Assembly (NCBI GenBank): GCA_947258755.1
Contig: CAMYJO010000028.1
Span: forward strand, 1 to 44,767
Direction: 5' to 3'
Length of the DNA stretch: 44,767 nt
From: an uncultured Gammaproteobacteria bacterium
GTDB taxonomy: Bacteria > Pseudomonadota > Gammaproteobacteria > JAADHQ01
Part shown: piece after piece, positions 16,424 through 25,453 of the stretch
Position numbering within the stretch: the first letter of the stretch is position 1
Layout: each line of letters starts with the position of its first letter
The notes under the pieces: generated by a model
Seen by the model: only the letters and a program-made list of their open reading frames with translations
What the model was told of the DNA's origin: nothing
Database searches by the model: none
Made by a program: the position numbers and the translations under genes

Positions 16424-19087
16424 TTACTGCACCAGCATCGCTGCGCTACCCAGGGTTGATGCACACATCGCTTTGACCATAGATCGCGTTCTTGCGGCAT
16501 CCTGTACACAGGCAGGAGATCGCGGTGAACCATCTATTCTCAAATTCGTCGCACAACCGTTATACAAACGATCAAACAAGTTGCTCCCACCCGGACCGAT
16601 CAATTCTGCCTTGACTGTGGCCAGACTGGGCGCATTACTCAGTGCAGCACCCGTGCCCGGCAAACCGATCATCTTGTTATACAAGGCATTCACGATCTGG
16701 TTCTTCTGTGCCGAATCACCGCTACCAAATGCCGCATCCGGATTAGAGGTAAAGGCAAAAGTCCCGAAGAATGCAGTCCGTTTGGCGGCATCATCAACCA
16801 GTGAATCACAGTAGGCAATCGACAATTGCGCGACCCCCATCTGATGCGCTGACAGGAACCCGGCAATATTTTCCACTGCCGGTAGCTGCTGTTGCAGGAC
16901 ATTGTATTCATCGATCAGTCGATTCGGTGCACTGCCGGCATAGGGATCGACGAACATGTCGCGCGCTTCGAAGCCGCGCACGACGACTACAGCGCCATCA
17001 TGAGTGGACACAGCCACCAGTTGTTCAAAGGTCAGGAAGAACTCATCACCATCCGCACCTTTCTGGCTGGAAACGATAGTACCCAGGTCAGACAACTGCA
17101 CGCCTGCCCTTATATCGTCCGTAGTCGTGACAGTGACAGACATGTTTCTGTAAGCCTGCCCGACCGACACCTCTTTACCGTTGATACCAATGCGCATGCC
17201 CTTGATATCGATATCTGATGCCAATGCATCACTGCTGAGCCGGATAAATGTAGGCTTGGTGAACAGGTAACTGTAGTTATCATATTCACTGACTTCGAAC
17301 ATAATAAAGTCACTACATTCATTCGCATTGGTATTGCCGGGACAGGTATGATCCTTGACACCGAACAGCATCAGGAATTTGGCGCCGACACCTACATCAA
17401 AATTCTGTGAAATCTGCGTCTGATCCAGCACCCGATTATGGATGGCAACCAGACGTAGCTTACCAGCCCATTCGTTATTTCTGCCCTGATCGGCACCGAG
17501 GACGAAGGCATAATTACTATCCCAGTTAACCAGCGTGCCGATGGAACTTGCATCAGTCTCTTTCAGTTCGCCATTAACATAAAGCTTCTTGCCTTCAACC
17601 GGATCAACGGTGATGACCACATGCTGCAAAGTTGCCTGCAAGGTTTCATCCTGTGTCATGGTCGCCGGACTGCCGTCACCGAGGGTTACATTGGTGCGAT
17701 TGAGGAAATCGTATTCATACAATGACTGCCCCAGGGTAAAGTTCCTGTCACTTCCGCTACCACCCATATAACTGATGATATGCGCAGGACCTTCCTGGGT
17801 GACATTGGCCGGAACGACCCATGCCTCTAATGAATATTCACCGATATCCTTGATCGAGTTATAAAGTTTCTTACTATCGTTGACACTGGCCTGCGCCTTG
17901 GCACCATTCTTTAAATCAATACCGTAGCCACGCACCCAACCAAAGTCACCATTGGTGCCACTGAGCGACAGATTCATCGCCGGTTCAACACCACTGGTAT
18001 CATAAGCGGTCAGACCCGTACCACGCTTGAACTCATACAGGGCGACGATATTATTTTCATAGCGGTCACCACCACTGGCGACAATCGCATCGCTCAGCTT
18101 CAAAGCCTTACTGAACTTAAGATCAGCCGCGACAGCGGACTCTGTCAGGTTCTGTGCGAAAGCCGTGACTGCATCTTCAAGCTCCTGGGCATCGCTGCCG
18201 CAATTGGCTGGCGTCCAGCAATTATGCTGCTCTTCACGTAACCTGACGACGATACGGGACTTATCCGGGTTATCGAGATCAATCTTTTGCGCGCCCTTGA
18301 GTTCCTCATAGGCCTTGGTCGCATCACTTTCGGCAAAATAAGGTGTTTGCGGTGTGCGTGATGAACTGACATGGCAGCCAGCGCAATGGGTGCTTAGCAA
18401 ACCATGCAGACTTGTGGCAGGCGTTGGTAAACCGGTAAAACTGGTGACACCATCGGCATCATTATCCGGATAATTTTTACTCGCACCCGGATCAGCCAAA
18501 ACCGCCGGCGGAGTTAATTGAATGGTCTTGGTCGAACCAGGTCCGGCACTGCCTACCCAGCCATCGATGTAAGCATTGACAACATCGGAACAGACACTGC
18601 CTTCCGAAGGTCCCAACCAACAATTATGGTTGCGCACTTTCTCGACAAAGAATGACTGCGCTGTCTGCGCACGATCGATAAAGGCTACATTGGTTGTACT
18701 GTCCAGGCTCAAGGGATTATTGACATCGGTATCATCCATGATAGCGCGATAGGCGGCATTGACATCATCATTGCGGGCAAAGTATGGCGCCTGTGCTGTT
18801 GCCGAGGCTGGATCATGACAGGAACCACAACGGTTACCGGCACGCAGGTTGTCCCAGAAGCCGGTTTGAAAATCACGAATATCAGCTGTCTCTGCAGGCG
18901 GGCCGACATACGTTTGCAGCACCGGCGTCTGTGGATTGACATTGCTTTCGGTACTGGCACCGCCGCCACAAGCTGTCAGCAGCAATGCAGTCAGTGTAGC
19001 AAATCCAGCCCCTTGAAACAGACGAGATAAGCGTGACGCTTCCGGTTTACAGGACTGCTCGAGTTCAGCCGTTTGCATTTTTATCAT
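16424..19087 (-). CDS. Diheme c-type cytochrome lipoprotein with LamG domain
   Basis: From the ATG at 19087 the protein has 887 residues. That start has a GGAG ribosome site seven bases upstream; an ATG at 19102 would add five residues and is used for the numbering here. A lipobox LLTAC (Cys45) is followed by two heme sites, CGSCH (92-96) and CAGCH (240-244). Each lies in a repeated module: CxxCH, then APYFA or TPYFAE, then HNCW (159-162 and 293-296) with another Cys about 6-10 residues on. A LamG/concanavalin-like domain covers about residues 345-570 (YSLEAWVVPANV, LYVNGELKETD, LRLVAIHNRVLDQTQI). The C-terminal 300 residues are unknown. It is probably an outer-membrane-anchored redox protein binding a polymer or surface. 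Confidence 0.85.
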   Translation of the reverse strand: MIKMQTAELEQSCKPEASRLSRLFQGAGFATLTALLLTACGGGASTESNVNPQTPVLQTYVGPPAETADIRDFQTGFWDNLRAGNRCGSCHDPASATAQAPYFARNDDVNAAYRAIMDDTDVNNPLSLDSTTNVAFIDRAQTAQSFFVEKVRNHNCWLGPSEGSVCSDVVNAYIDGWVGSAGPGSTKTIQLTPPAVLADPGASKNYPDNDADGVTSFTGLPTPATSLHGLLSTHCAGCHVSSSRTPQTPYFAESDATKAYEELKGAQKIDLDNPDKSRIVVRLREEQHNCWTPANCGSDAQELEDAVTAFAQNLTESAVAADLKFSKALKLSDAIVASGGDRYENNIVALYEFKRGTGLTAYDTSGVEPAMNLSLSGTNGDFGWVRGYGIDLKNGAKAQASVNDSKKLYNSIKDIGEYSLEAWVVPANVTQEGPAHIISYMGGSGSDRNFTLGQSLYEYDFLNRTNVTLGDGSPATMTQDETLQATLQHVVITVDPVEGKKLYVNGELKETDASSIGTLVNWDSNYAFVLGADQGRNNEWAGKLRLVAIHNRVLDQTQISQNFDVGVGAKFLMLFGVKDHTCPGNTNANECSDFIMFEVSEYDNYSYLFTKPTFIRLSSDALASDIDIKGMRIGINGKEVSVGQAYRNMSVTVTTTDDIRAGVQLSDLGTIVSSQKGADGDEFFLTFEQLVAVSTHDGAVVVVRGFEARDMFVDPYAGSAPNRLIDEYNVLQQQLPAVENIAGFLSAHQMGVAQLSIAYCDSLVDDAAKRTAFFGTFAFTSNPDAAFGSGDSAQKNQIVNALYNKMIGLPGTGAALSNAPSLATVKAELIGPGGSNLFDRLYNGCATNLRIDGSPRSPACVQDAARTRSMVKAMCASTLGSAAMLVQ

Positions 19088-19166
19088 CCTAATTCTCCAC
19101 AAACCTGTTTTTCAGGCCCTTGTGCATTTATTAACAATCGTTTGTTGTCTCTATTTTCAAAAAAGG

Positions 19167-20471
19167 CTAGTAAACACTTCCATCCTTACAATAAGAGGCA
19201 GTCTCGGCAAAGATCTGCTTCATGTTGACAGCCCCACCAGCAATCGATGTAACTATCTGGTTTATCTTGGTGCGGTCTGCTGCTGATTCCATCGGATCCC
19301 TGATGCAAACCGTCTTGAACACCTTGCGTACCTGGCAACTAGCAAAGGCTTCACTGTTGGCCAGCTCCTGACCCATAGTCTTAGCACCCTGCCCACTGGA
19401 TTGTGAACCCGACCAGCCAAGCACGGCATTCGGACCCGAACGCCAGTAGTTGACCCAATCATCCGTACGGGTTACATAACCATGTTCAAAATTACTGGCA
19501 TTGATTAGATACTTTGGCTGCGCCCTGGTAGTACCTTTAGACAGATCATTCAGATCGACTGGACGCGAGGTGGAATCATAGACCAGTTGTCCATTGTCTT
19601 TCTGATCGCCTGGATAACTCCACTCATAGTAGGCGAAGGCCTGTGCCAGCGGATCCATACCGGCATGGCAACCGATACAGGAGTTCATGAAAATTCTACT
19701 ATCGCCGCCCGGGCTACGAGACACATCCTGGCGGATACGATCAGCGGGACGGGTTCCATCCTTGACCTGCTCCATGTCATTACATAAATGATTCATCATC
19801 GTAAATCGAAGCATGGCGCGGTTGGTGCCATCAACAAAAAATTCCCTGGCCGCAGCGCGTGTAGTCATCACACCGGCCGTGGCATTGGCATCCAATCCGG
19901 TTACTGCAGTTTGTGTACTGCGGCTTAATTCTGTTTTCAGATCAGCGCCACTATCTTCTATGGCTTCGTAATGGGCATTACTATTATTCTGGTATGCCGG
20001 TGAAGTGCTAGCGCCTGTGTAAATAATATTATCGGAAAGCACGGTCCTGAAATCGAGATCATCGCGGATCATACCAATCACGGTAGCGCTATAGTCATTC
20101 AAGGGTACAAAAACCGATTGCGCCTCATTCGTCCAGGGTGCTGCAAAATTCTTCAAGGTGACGTTGTAGAAGGACGAGTTCTCCATGGCAATATAAGCTG
20201 CCTTAACGGCGGGATCTGAACTCGAAGTCAACCCCGATACCGCTGCGTCACAGGCACTGGTATTAGTGGTAAAACAGGACTCCATTGTATCCAGGGTTGT
20301 CTCGGTAGGCGGCACGCCTGCCAGCCTGTCATGAATACGCTTGGCCATCAGCCTGTCTGCTGGTGCTGCATAGGCAGTCAAAGATGCGACAGTGACAAAC
20401 ACCGTAGCAATACTTGCCATCAGTGTTTTCTGCAACCGGTTAATTCTGAAATGTGCTTGATCAGTGTTCAT
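19167..20471 (-). CDS. DUF1592/DUF1588-like exported monoheme protein
   Basis: The 434-aa protein has a signal peptide (cleavage near TAYAA). It has one heme site, CIGCH (265-269), in the setting CIGCHAGMDPLAQAFAYYE. This resembles the CxxCHxxIDPLGFALE sequence of DUF1588, and FFVDGTNRAMLRFTM resembles the DUF1592 region before it. Those domains are common in large Planctomycete and myxobacterial surface cytochromes; here they form a compact protein. It is the first gene of the minus-strand trio and divergent from the HzsA-like gene across a 330-450-base control region. Residues near 151-155 read YTGAS, which resembles the core of an ApbE flavinylation site but may be chance. Its function is unknown beyond electron transfer. 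Confidence 0.78.
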   Translation of the reverse strand: MNTDQAHFRINRLQKTLMASIATVFVTVASLTAYAAPADRLMAKRIHDRLAGVPPTETTLDTMESCFTTNTSACDAAVSGLTSSSDPAVKAAYIAMENSSFYNVTLKNFAAPWTNEAQSVFVPLNDYSATVIGMIRDDLDFRTVLSDNIIYTGASTSPAYQNNSNAHYEAIEDSGADLKTELSRSTQTAVTGLDANATAGVMTTRAAAREFFVDGTNRAMLRFTMMNHLCNDMEQVKDGTRPADRIRQDVSRSPGGDSRIFMNSCIGCHAGMDPLAQAFAYYEWSYPGDQKDNGQLVYDSTSRPVDLNDLSKGTTRAQPKYLINASNFEHGYVTRTDDWVNYWRSGPNAVLGWSGSQSSGQGAKTMGQELANSEAFASCQVRKVFKTVCIRDPMESAADRTKINQIVTSIAGGAVNMKQIFAETASYCKDGSVY

Positions 20472-20802
20472 TGCAAGTGTCCTTGGGGTCCTGATTTATG
20501 CTGCTCGCCTGCCCTTTTATTCCATCCAGATGGTAACGGGACTCTTCCTTTCGTTTATTGTGGTGTTAATTCTTGATTAATTAGTTAGTAATTTCTGAGA
20601 ACTGTGGCGCATTTTCGTCGTATAGGCTTTTTTCTGCGATATATAACCTTTTTGCCCTATATTTTATTATCGACGCTACGTTTGAAAAACATATGATCAA
20701 GTTCACAATCCAGACAATTGGAGCTGATTTATCTCTATATATAACTTATATTTAACATTCGCTCAGGGCTTTAAGAGTCATTTATGGTATAAATGCAACA
20801 GT
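20472..20802. promoter_or_regulatory. Divergent control region, AT-rich
   Basis: About 330 bases separate the start of the minus-strand cytochrome trio from the plus-strand small ORF and HzsA-like gene. The stretch is AT-rich with several TATA-like blocks (for example near 20660-20672 and 20737-20753), so divergent promoters are expected here. I could not fix any single -35/-10 pair or operator with confidence. Confidence 0.5.
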
Positions 20803-20922
20803 ATGAATGAGCGCAACAAACTCGTCACACTGGCACAGCAAAATAAAGAAACCAGGACTGCCGGACGTTTATTATTAAAGAAAAACAAAAGACGGGCGCA
20901 TAAGTCAGCAAGAGGTAAGTAA
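20803..20922 (+). CDS. 39-aa basic small ORF overlapping the HzsA-like gene start
   Basis: The frame from ATG 20803 encodes MNERNKLVTLAQQNKETRTA followed by a Lys/Arg-rich tail, ending in TAA at 20920-20922. The last base of the stop is the first base of the next ATG (TAATG). That overlap is typical of translational coupling and suggests the small ORF is read, although no clear ribosome site precedes it. It has no signal peptide or membrane segment. It might be a leader whose translation controls the downstream cytochrome, or a small nucleic-acid-binding protein. It may also not be translated at all. Confidence 0.4.
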   Translation: MNERNKLVTLAQQNKETRTAGRLLLKKNKRRAHKSARGK

Positions 20923-23867
20923 TGATAGATTCTGCATCGAAACGGATTTACAAAACGTCCAGCCTGTTCAGGTTGGCTGTATATACTTGCGCGATCATAC
21001 TTGTCACTGCCTGCGGCGGCGCCGGTGAAAGCCAGGACCCTGACCCGGTCGTTATCGACCTGCCGATCGCCTATGTAAAACGACCCATCCCGCTGGACAA
21101 CAACCTGCAGCCGGCCCAGGCTGATGCCAGTGAGGCCCTGGTATTTAATGAAGGCGGCGACCTGTGGCTACGTGATCGCGCCAACCCGGCAGCACTTGCA
21201 CGTAACCTGACCCTGGTACAGACCGAAGGCCTGGGTGATGTCAAAGATGTTGAAGCCTCTTTCGATGGCAGCATGCTGGTATTCGCCATGCGCGAACCGG
21301 AGCGTGCTACCGATTTACAAACCCCGACCTGGAACATCTGGGTTTACCATATTGAACGTCAGGAACTCAAACGCGTCATTACCGACAGCATCATTGCCGA
21401 GGAAGGTGAAGACGTCGCCCCGCACTTTTTACCTGACGACAGAATTATTTTCAGCTCCACACGTCAGATTGCCAGCAAGGTTATCCGCACCGATGAAGGC
21501 TCGATCAACAACAACAATAAATCGGGTTATACGGCACTGGATGAAAGCAGGAATGAACATGCCTTGGTGTTGCACACATTGAATATACCCTGCAAGGGCG
21601 ATGACTTTGATAACTGTGCGGTCAACTCTTCCGCCGATATTAGCCAGATCTCATTCAACCAGAGTCACGACATCGACGCTTCGGTGTTGTCATCAGGGCA
21701 AATTATTTTTACACGCTGGGATCATGCCGGTGGCCGCAATGGCATGCACTTGTACAAGTCCAATCCGGACGGTACCGACATGAAACTGGTCTATGGACGT
21801 CAGAGCCATAACACTGGCACCGCAGGTAGCACCGTGCAATTCCTGCAGCCGCGGGAAATGTCTGACAACCGCTTGCTTTCCATTCTGCGGCCGTTCACTG
21901 GTACCTTTGGTGGCGGTGATATTATTGCCATCGACATCGACAATTATACCGACAACAGTCGTGCCATCCTCCCCAACCAGATTACGTCACTGACTGACGG
22001 ACAAGCGTCACTGATAGACAACAACGTATACACGAACACAAACCCGTCGCCGGGTGGTCGCTACAGTGCAGCTTACCCACTCTGGGATGGCACCGGCCGC
22101 ATGCTGGTCAGTTGGTCACCATGTCGCTTAATGGAAGCGACCACGATCGTGGCCTGCACTCCGGCAAGGCTAGCTAGCCCTACGGCACAAGAGGCACCGC
22201 CACTGTATGGACTGTTCATTTTCGACCCGTCCGATAAAACACAACTCCCTATCTTTCAGCCTGAAGAAGGCATTTTGTATAGCGATATTGTCGTTGCCCA
22301 AGATAGAACAAGACCAACCCCAATAGCCAACAAGGTACCCGGTATCGACCCCGAACTAAATCTGACGCTGGCCAACAATGGCAGTGGTCTGCTACATATC
22401 CGTAGCGTTTATGACATTGACGGCGTATTCAACAACCTCGGCATGAGTGCGACCAATAGAGCTACACTCAACAACCTGGCGATAAATGATCCCGATGGTT
22501 TAGGCGCACTGTATAATTTCTCACGTGACAACCTGTTGGTAGCATACCTGGCTGATCCCGCCAGATTCAGCTCGGATGATCGGCCGGCGCGTTTTTTACG
22601 CATTATAAAATCGGTTGGTATCCCAGATGAACTCAATGGTGCCGATTTTAATATCGATAACGATGCCTTTGGCCAAAGTGCCCAGCAGGGCATGCGCGAA
22701 ATCATCGGCTATGCGCCGATAGAGCCAGATGGCTCGGTTATGGTCGAGGTACCTGCCAATGTGCCACTGGCCATCAGTGTTGTTGACAAGAATGGCCGTC
22801 GTATCAGCCAACGCCACTTATCATGGATCCAGGTCAAGGCCGGCGAAACCGTGACCTGTAGTGGTTGTCATAATGCAAACCCGAACCTGGTCAACCCGGT
22901 CGATGGTATCCATGGACACAGCGTCGAACCGCTCGGCGCTAATCCCGGAGCACCACAAAACGGTTACATTTTCCCAGGCACCAATACCAATCCGTTAATT
23001 GTTGGCGATACCATCAGCTCACAGACCACCGGTCAGACCATGGCTCAGGCCCGCTATGGTGAGCAATGTGACAAAACAGCGACAACTGACTGCAGGCCCA
23101 ACTTTGATATCGATTTCTTCGACATCTGGACAGACGGGGCCGAAGCGGCATTCAGCTATGAATTCAGGCAACTCCTGATTGATGAGGTTATCCCACTCAG
23201 CGTTACCTGTTATGACCCCGCTTCTGCATTGAATAAGTGGCAGGCCAGTTGTCGCAACGTTATCAATTATCCGGAAACCATCCAACCCATCTGGGAGGCG
23301 GCACGTGCTGAAGATATCGTCTGTGATCCGACCCTGGTCATCAATGACCCGCGTTGCGATGTCTACATCAATCCACCGACACCGCCCGTAGTTCCCTATG
23401 TATTCCCGCTCACTGTCAACGTCGACAGCACCTGTACTTCTTGCCATACCCTGCAGACACCGCAGACCCGTCTGGCGCTGAACCAGGATCCGCGCAGGAA
23501 CAATAATCACGTGCTGTCCTACACGGAGCTGTTCCAGGGCGCCACGCTGCAGAACCAACAGGCCAGGAACCTGGTCACTTGCGAGGCCCTGACTATTGAG
23601 GTGCCGCTGGTACCACCAGACCCGCTTGACCCCACTGCGACCATGACCGTGCCCGATCTGCGCAGCATCACAGTTGGACCGCAAATGTCGGTCAATGGTG
23701 CCCTGTCGAGCGTGTTTTTCGATCGTTTTAACACTGATATCCTGTGTCAAACAGTCGACCACAAGGGTATGCTGTCTGATCACGAGAAGAAATTCCTATC
23801 AGAGTGGCTCGACATAGGCGGTCAGTACTTCAACGACCCGACCAATGCCAATGTGCCTGTGAACTGA
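20922..23867 (+). CDS. HzsA-like diheme beta-propeller lipoprotein
   Basis: The 981-aa protein has a lipobox LVTAC near residue 31. The N-terminal 400 residues contain propeller-type strands (LVFNEGGDLWLRDRANP, FDGSMLVFAMREPE, LPDDRIIFSSTRQ, SGQIIFTRWDHAGG). A middle domain carries PDGSVMVEVPANVPLAISVV and LSWIQVKAGETVTCSGCHN, which matches the conserved region of hydrazine synthase alpha-subunit-like (HzsA-related) proteins. Heme sites are CSGCH (646-650) and CTSCH (838-842). True hydrazine synthase is confined to anammox bacteria and needs HzsB and HzsC, which are not here. This is a relative of unknown substrate, probably at the cell surface. It leads the operon that continues with barrels, TlpA, DUF4266 and DUF3570. 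Confidence 0.87.
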   Translation: MIDSASKRIYKTSSLFRLAVYTCAIILVTACGGAGESQDPDPVVIDLPIAYVKRPIPLDNNLQPAQADASEALVFNEGGDLWLRDRANPAALARNLTLVQTEGLGDVKDVEASFDGSMLVFAMREPERATDLQTPTWNIWVYHIERQELKRVITDSIIAEEGEDVAPHFLPDDRIIFSSTRQIASKVIRTDEGSINNNNKSGYTALDESRNEHALVLHTLNIPCKGDDFDNCAVNSSADISQISFNQSHDIDASVLSSGQIIFTRWDHAGGRNGMHLYKSNPDGTDMKLVYGRQSHNTGTAGSTVQFLQPREMSDNRLLSILRPFTGTFGGGDIIAIDIDNYTDNSRAILPNQITSLTDGQASLIDNNVYTNTNPSPGGRYSAAYPLWDGTGRMLVSWSPCRLMEATTIVACTPARLASPTAQEAPPLYGLFIFDPSDKTQLPIFQPEEGILYSDIVVAQDRTRPTPIANKVPGIDPELNLTLANNGSGLLHIRSVYDIDGVFNNLGMSATNRATLNNLAINDPDGLGALYNFSRDNLLVAYLADPARFSSDDRPARFLRIIKSVGIPDELNGADFNIDNDAFGQSAQQGMREIIGYAPIEPDGSVMVEVPANVPLAISVVDKNGRRISQRHLSWIQVKAGETVTCSGCHNANPNLVNPVDGIHGHSVEPLGANPGAPQNGYIFPGTNTNPLIVGDTISSQTTGQTMAQARYGEQCDKTATTDCRPNFDIDFFDIWTDGAEAAFSYEFRQLLIDEVIPLSVTCYDPASALNKWQASCRNVINYPETIQPIWEAARAEDIVCDPTLVINDPRCDVYINPPTPPVVPYVFPLTVNVDSTCTSCHTLQTPQTRLALNQDPRRNNNHVLSYTELFQGATLQNQQARNLVTCEALTIEVPLVPPDPLDPTATMTVPDLRSITVGPQMSVNGALSSVFFDRFNTDILCQTVDHKGMLSDHEKKFLSEWLDIGGQYFNDPTNANVPVN

Positions 23868-24065
23868 TTCTGATGTGGATATTGATGCTCTTTTTATCGA
23901 GATCGGAGTAGTCAGCGTTAATATTCACATTTATACTGTATTCTGGCCTGGAAAGTCCTAAATACAGTCAAGAATAGCAGCAGACAGGCCGCTAACTGAT
24001 AGGCAATATAATAATTTTATAAGGTTTTGCCTGGCGTATTGAATTCAGCGCCGGGTGAAAAAATT

Positions 24066-24806
24066 ATGCGAATATTCTTTTTTTGTTTACTAGTATCACA
24101 GGCGATAAGCAGTGGGCTGGCACAGGCCAAGGAAACTTACCTGGAAGTCATCGTTACCGACCCGTTTATCGAAATGCATACCGGGCCGGCGTCAGGCTAT
24201 CCGGTATTTCATGTGGTCGAACGTGGTGAAAAAATCACGGTTCTGTTCAGTAAAACAGACTGGTATAAAATAAGAGCGAAAAAGAACAAGGAAGGCTGGG
24301 TACATCGGAACGAACTCAGACAAACCCTGACCCTGGATGGTAAAAAAACCGATTTCAGGGACGTCAGCATCGAGGGCTTCAAAAAAAGGCAATGGGAACT
24401 CGGTCTGCTTAGCGGCGATTTTGAAGGTGCTGCCAGTATGACACTGTATGGTACTTATTACCTGACACCGACATTGTCGACGGAACTAAACGCGACCCAT
24501 GCTATTGGTAACTTTTCCAGTAGTTTGATGGCCAATGTCAGGGTCGCGGCACACCCATTCCCGGAATGGCGTGTATCACCCTTTTTTGCTCTTGGTGCGG
24601 GCTATATACAGACCAGCCCGGATGGCACACTGGTCAGCCCTGTTGACCGCGATGATCCGATGGCCCACATGAGCCTGGGAACACATATATACCTGACAAA
24701 ACGTTTTATACTCCGGCTGGAATACAACAACTACAAAATATTCACCAGCAGGAATGACAATGAGGAAGTAGAGGAATGGAAAGCAGGCATTGCCGTCTTT
24801 TTTTAA
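24066..24806 (+). CDS. Outer-membrane beta-barrel protein with N-terminal SH3 domain
   Basis: From the ATG at 24066 (GGTGA ribosome site; the longer TTG frame from 24027 is less likely) the protein has 246 residues. It has a signal peptide ending near GLAQA, then a bacterial SH3 domain (about 25-80: IEMHTGPASGYPVFHVVERG, DWYKIRAKKNKEGWVHR). The remainder alternates polar and aromatic residues like an eight-stranded barrel and ends RNDNEEVEEWKAGIAVFF, with the terminal Phe typical of outer-membrane proteins. The SH3 part may bind peptidoglycan or a periplasmic partner. Its end overlaps the next gene by 31 bases, so the two barrels are probably made together. The family resembles the outer-membrane barrel group first described in myxobacteria. 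Confidence 0.82.
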   Translation: MRIFFFCLLVSQAISSGLAQAKETYLEVIVTDPFIEMHTGPASGYPVFHVVERGEKITVLFSKTDWYKIRAKKNKEGWVHRNELRQTLTLDGKKTDFRDVSIEGFKKRQWELGLLSGDFEGAASMTLYGTYYLTPTLSTELNATHAIGNFSSSLMANVRVAAHPFPEWRVSPFFALGAGYIQTSPDGTLVSPVDRDDPMAHMSLGTHIYLTKRFILRLEYNNYKIFTSRNDNEEVEEWKAGIAVFF

Positions 24807-25441
24807 AGGGCACATATAACACGCTCATTGCACTGATGATGCTGTCTATGGCAGACATCCATGCTGCCGAGCCGCTGGAAAGAAAGGCCGAGCAAATCAT
24901 CTTGCCCGAACTCGATCGACGCGAGATCAAACAGGCTGCCATCGATACCGAGGACTTCGAAATCGGGGTTTTTGGTGGCGCCCTCAGCATTGAGGACTTC
25001 GGTGTAAACCCGGTTGTCGGCGCCCGCCTGGCCTACCATATCAGCGAGGACTTTTTCGCTGAATTGAGCATCGGCGCCACTGAGGCCTCCGAGACCAGTT
25101 TTGAGGTTTTAAGTGGTGGCCTGCAATTGCTGACCGACGATGAGCGCGAATATTATTATTATAACGTGTCGTTAGGCTACAACATTTTTCACGGCGAGTC
25201 CTTTTTTGGCCAACGTGCATATAACAGTGACTTGTATGTAATAGCTGGCGTCGGCAATACCCACTTCGCCGATGATGATAACTTTACCTGGAATTTCGGC
25301 GTTGGCTATCGCTTTATTCCCAGGGACTGGTTCACGATTCACGTCGATGTTCGTGACCATATATTCAACTCTGACATCCTGGGTGCCGATAAACAGACAC
25401 ATAACCTGGAAATCCATGCCGGATTCACCTTCTTTTTCTAG
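24776..25441 (+). CDS. Outer-membrane beta-barrel protein
   Basis: The 221-aa protein starts inside the end of the preceding barrel gene. A signal-like stretch (TLIALMMLSMADIHAAEP) is followed by a charged periplasmic segment (about 35-60) and then barrel strands (FEIGVFGGALSIEDFGVNPV, YYYYNVSLGYNIFHGE, LYVIAGVGNTHFADDDNF, WNFGVGYRFIPRDWFTIHVD). It ends in HAGFTFFF, a good outer-membrane insertion signal. It fits the outer_beta-barrel group common in myxobacteria and some Gammaproteobacteria. It has no enzyme motif. Two neighbouring barrels suggest a heteromeric pore or an anchor for the surface cytochromes. Confidence 0.83.
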   Translation: MESRHCRLFLKGTYNTLIALMMLSMADIHAAEPLERKAEQIILPELDRREIKQAAIDTEDFEIGVFGGALSIEDFGVNPVVGARLAYHISEDFFAELSIGATEASETSFEVLSGGLQLLTDDEREYYYYNVSLGYNIFHGESFFGQRAYNSDLYVIAGVGNTHFADDDNFTWNFGVGYRFIPRDWFTIHVDVRDHIFNSDILGADKQTHNLEIHAGFTFFF

Positions 25442-25453
25442 TACGAGGTAAGC

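Noticed and set aside
23019-23783. A 254-codon minus-strand frame inside the HzsA-like gene
   Set aside because: The plus-strand frame has a lipobox, heme sites and family motifs; the opposite frame has none.
20922-23867. True hydrazine synthase
   Set aside because: No HzsB or HzsC genes and no other anammox genes are present; only a family resemblance is supported.
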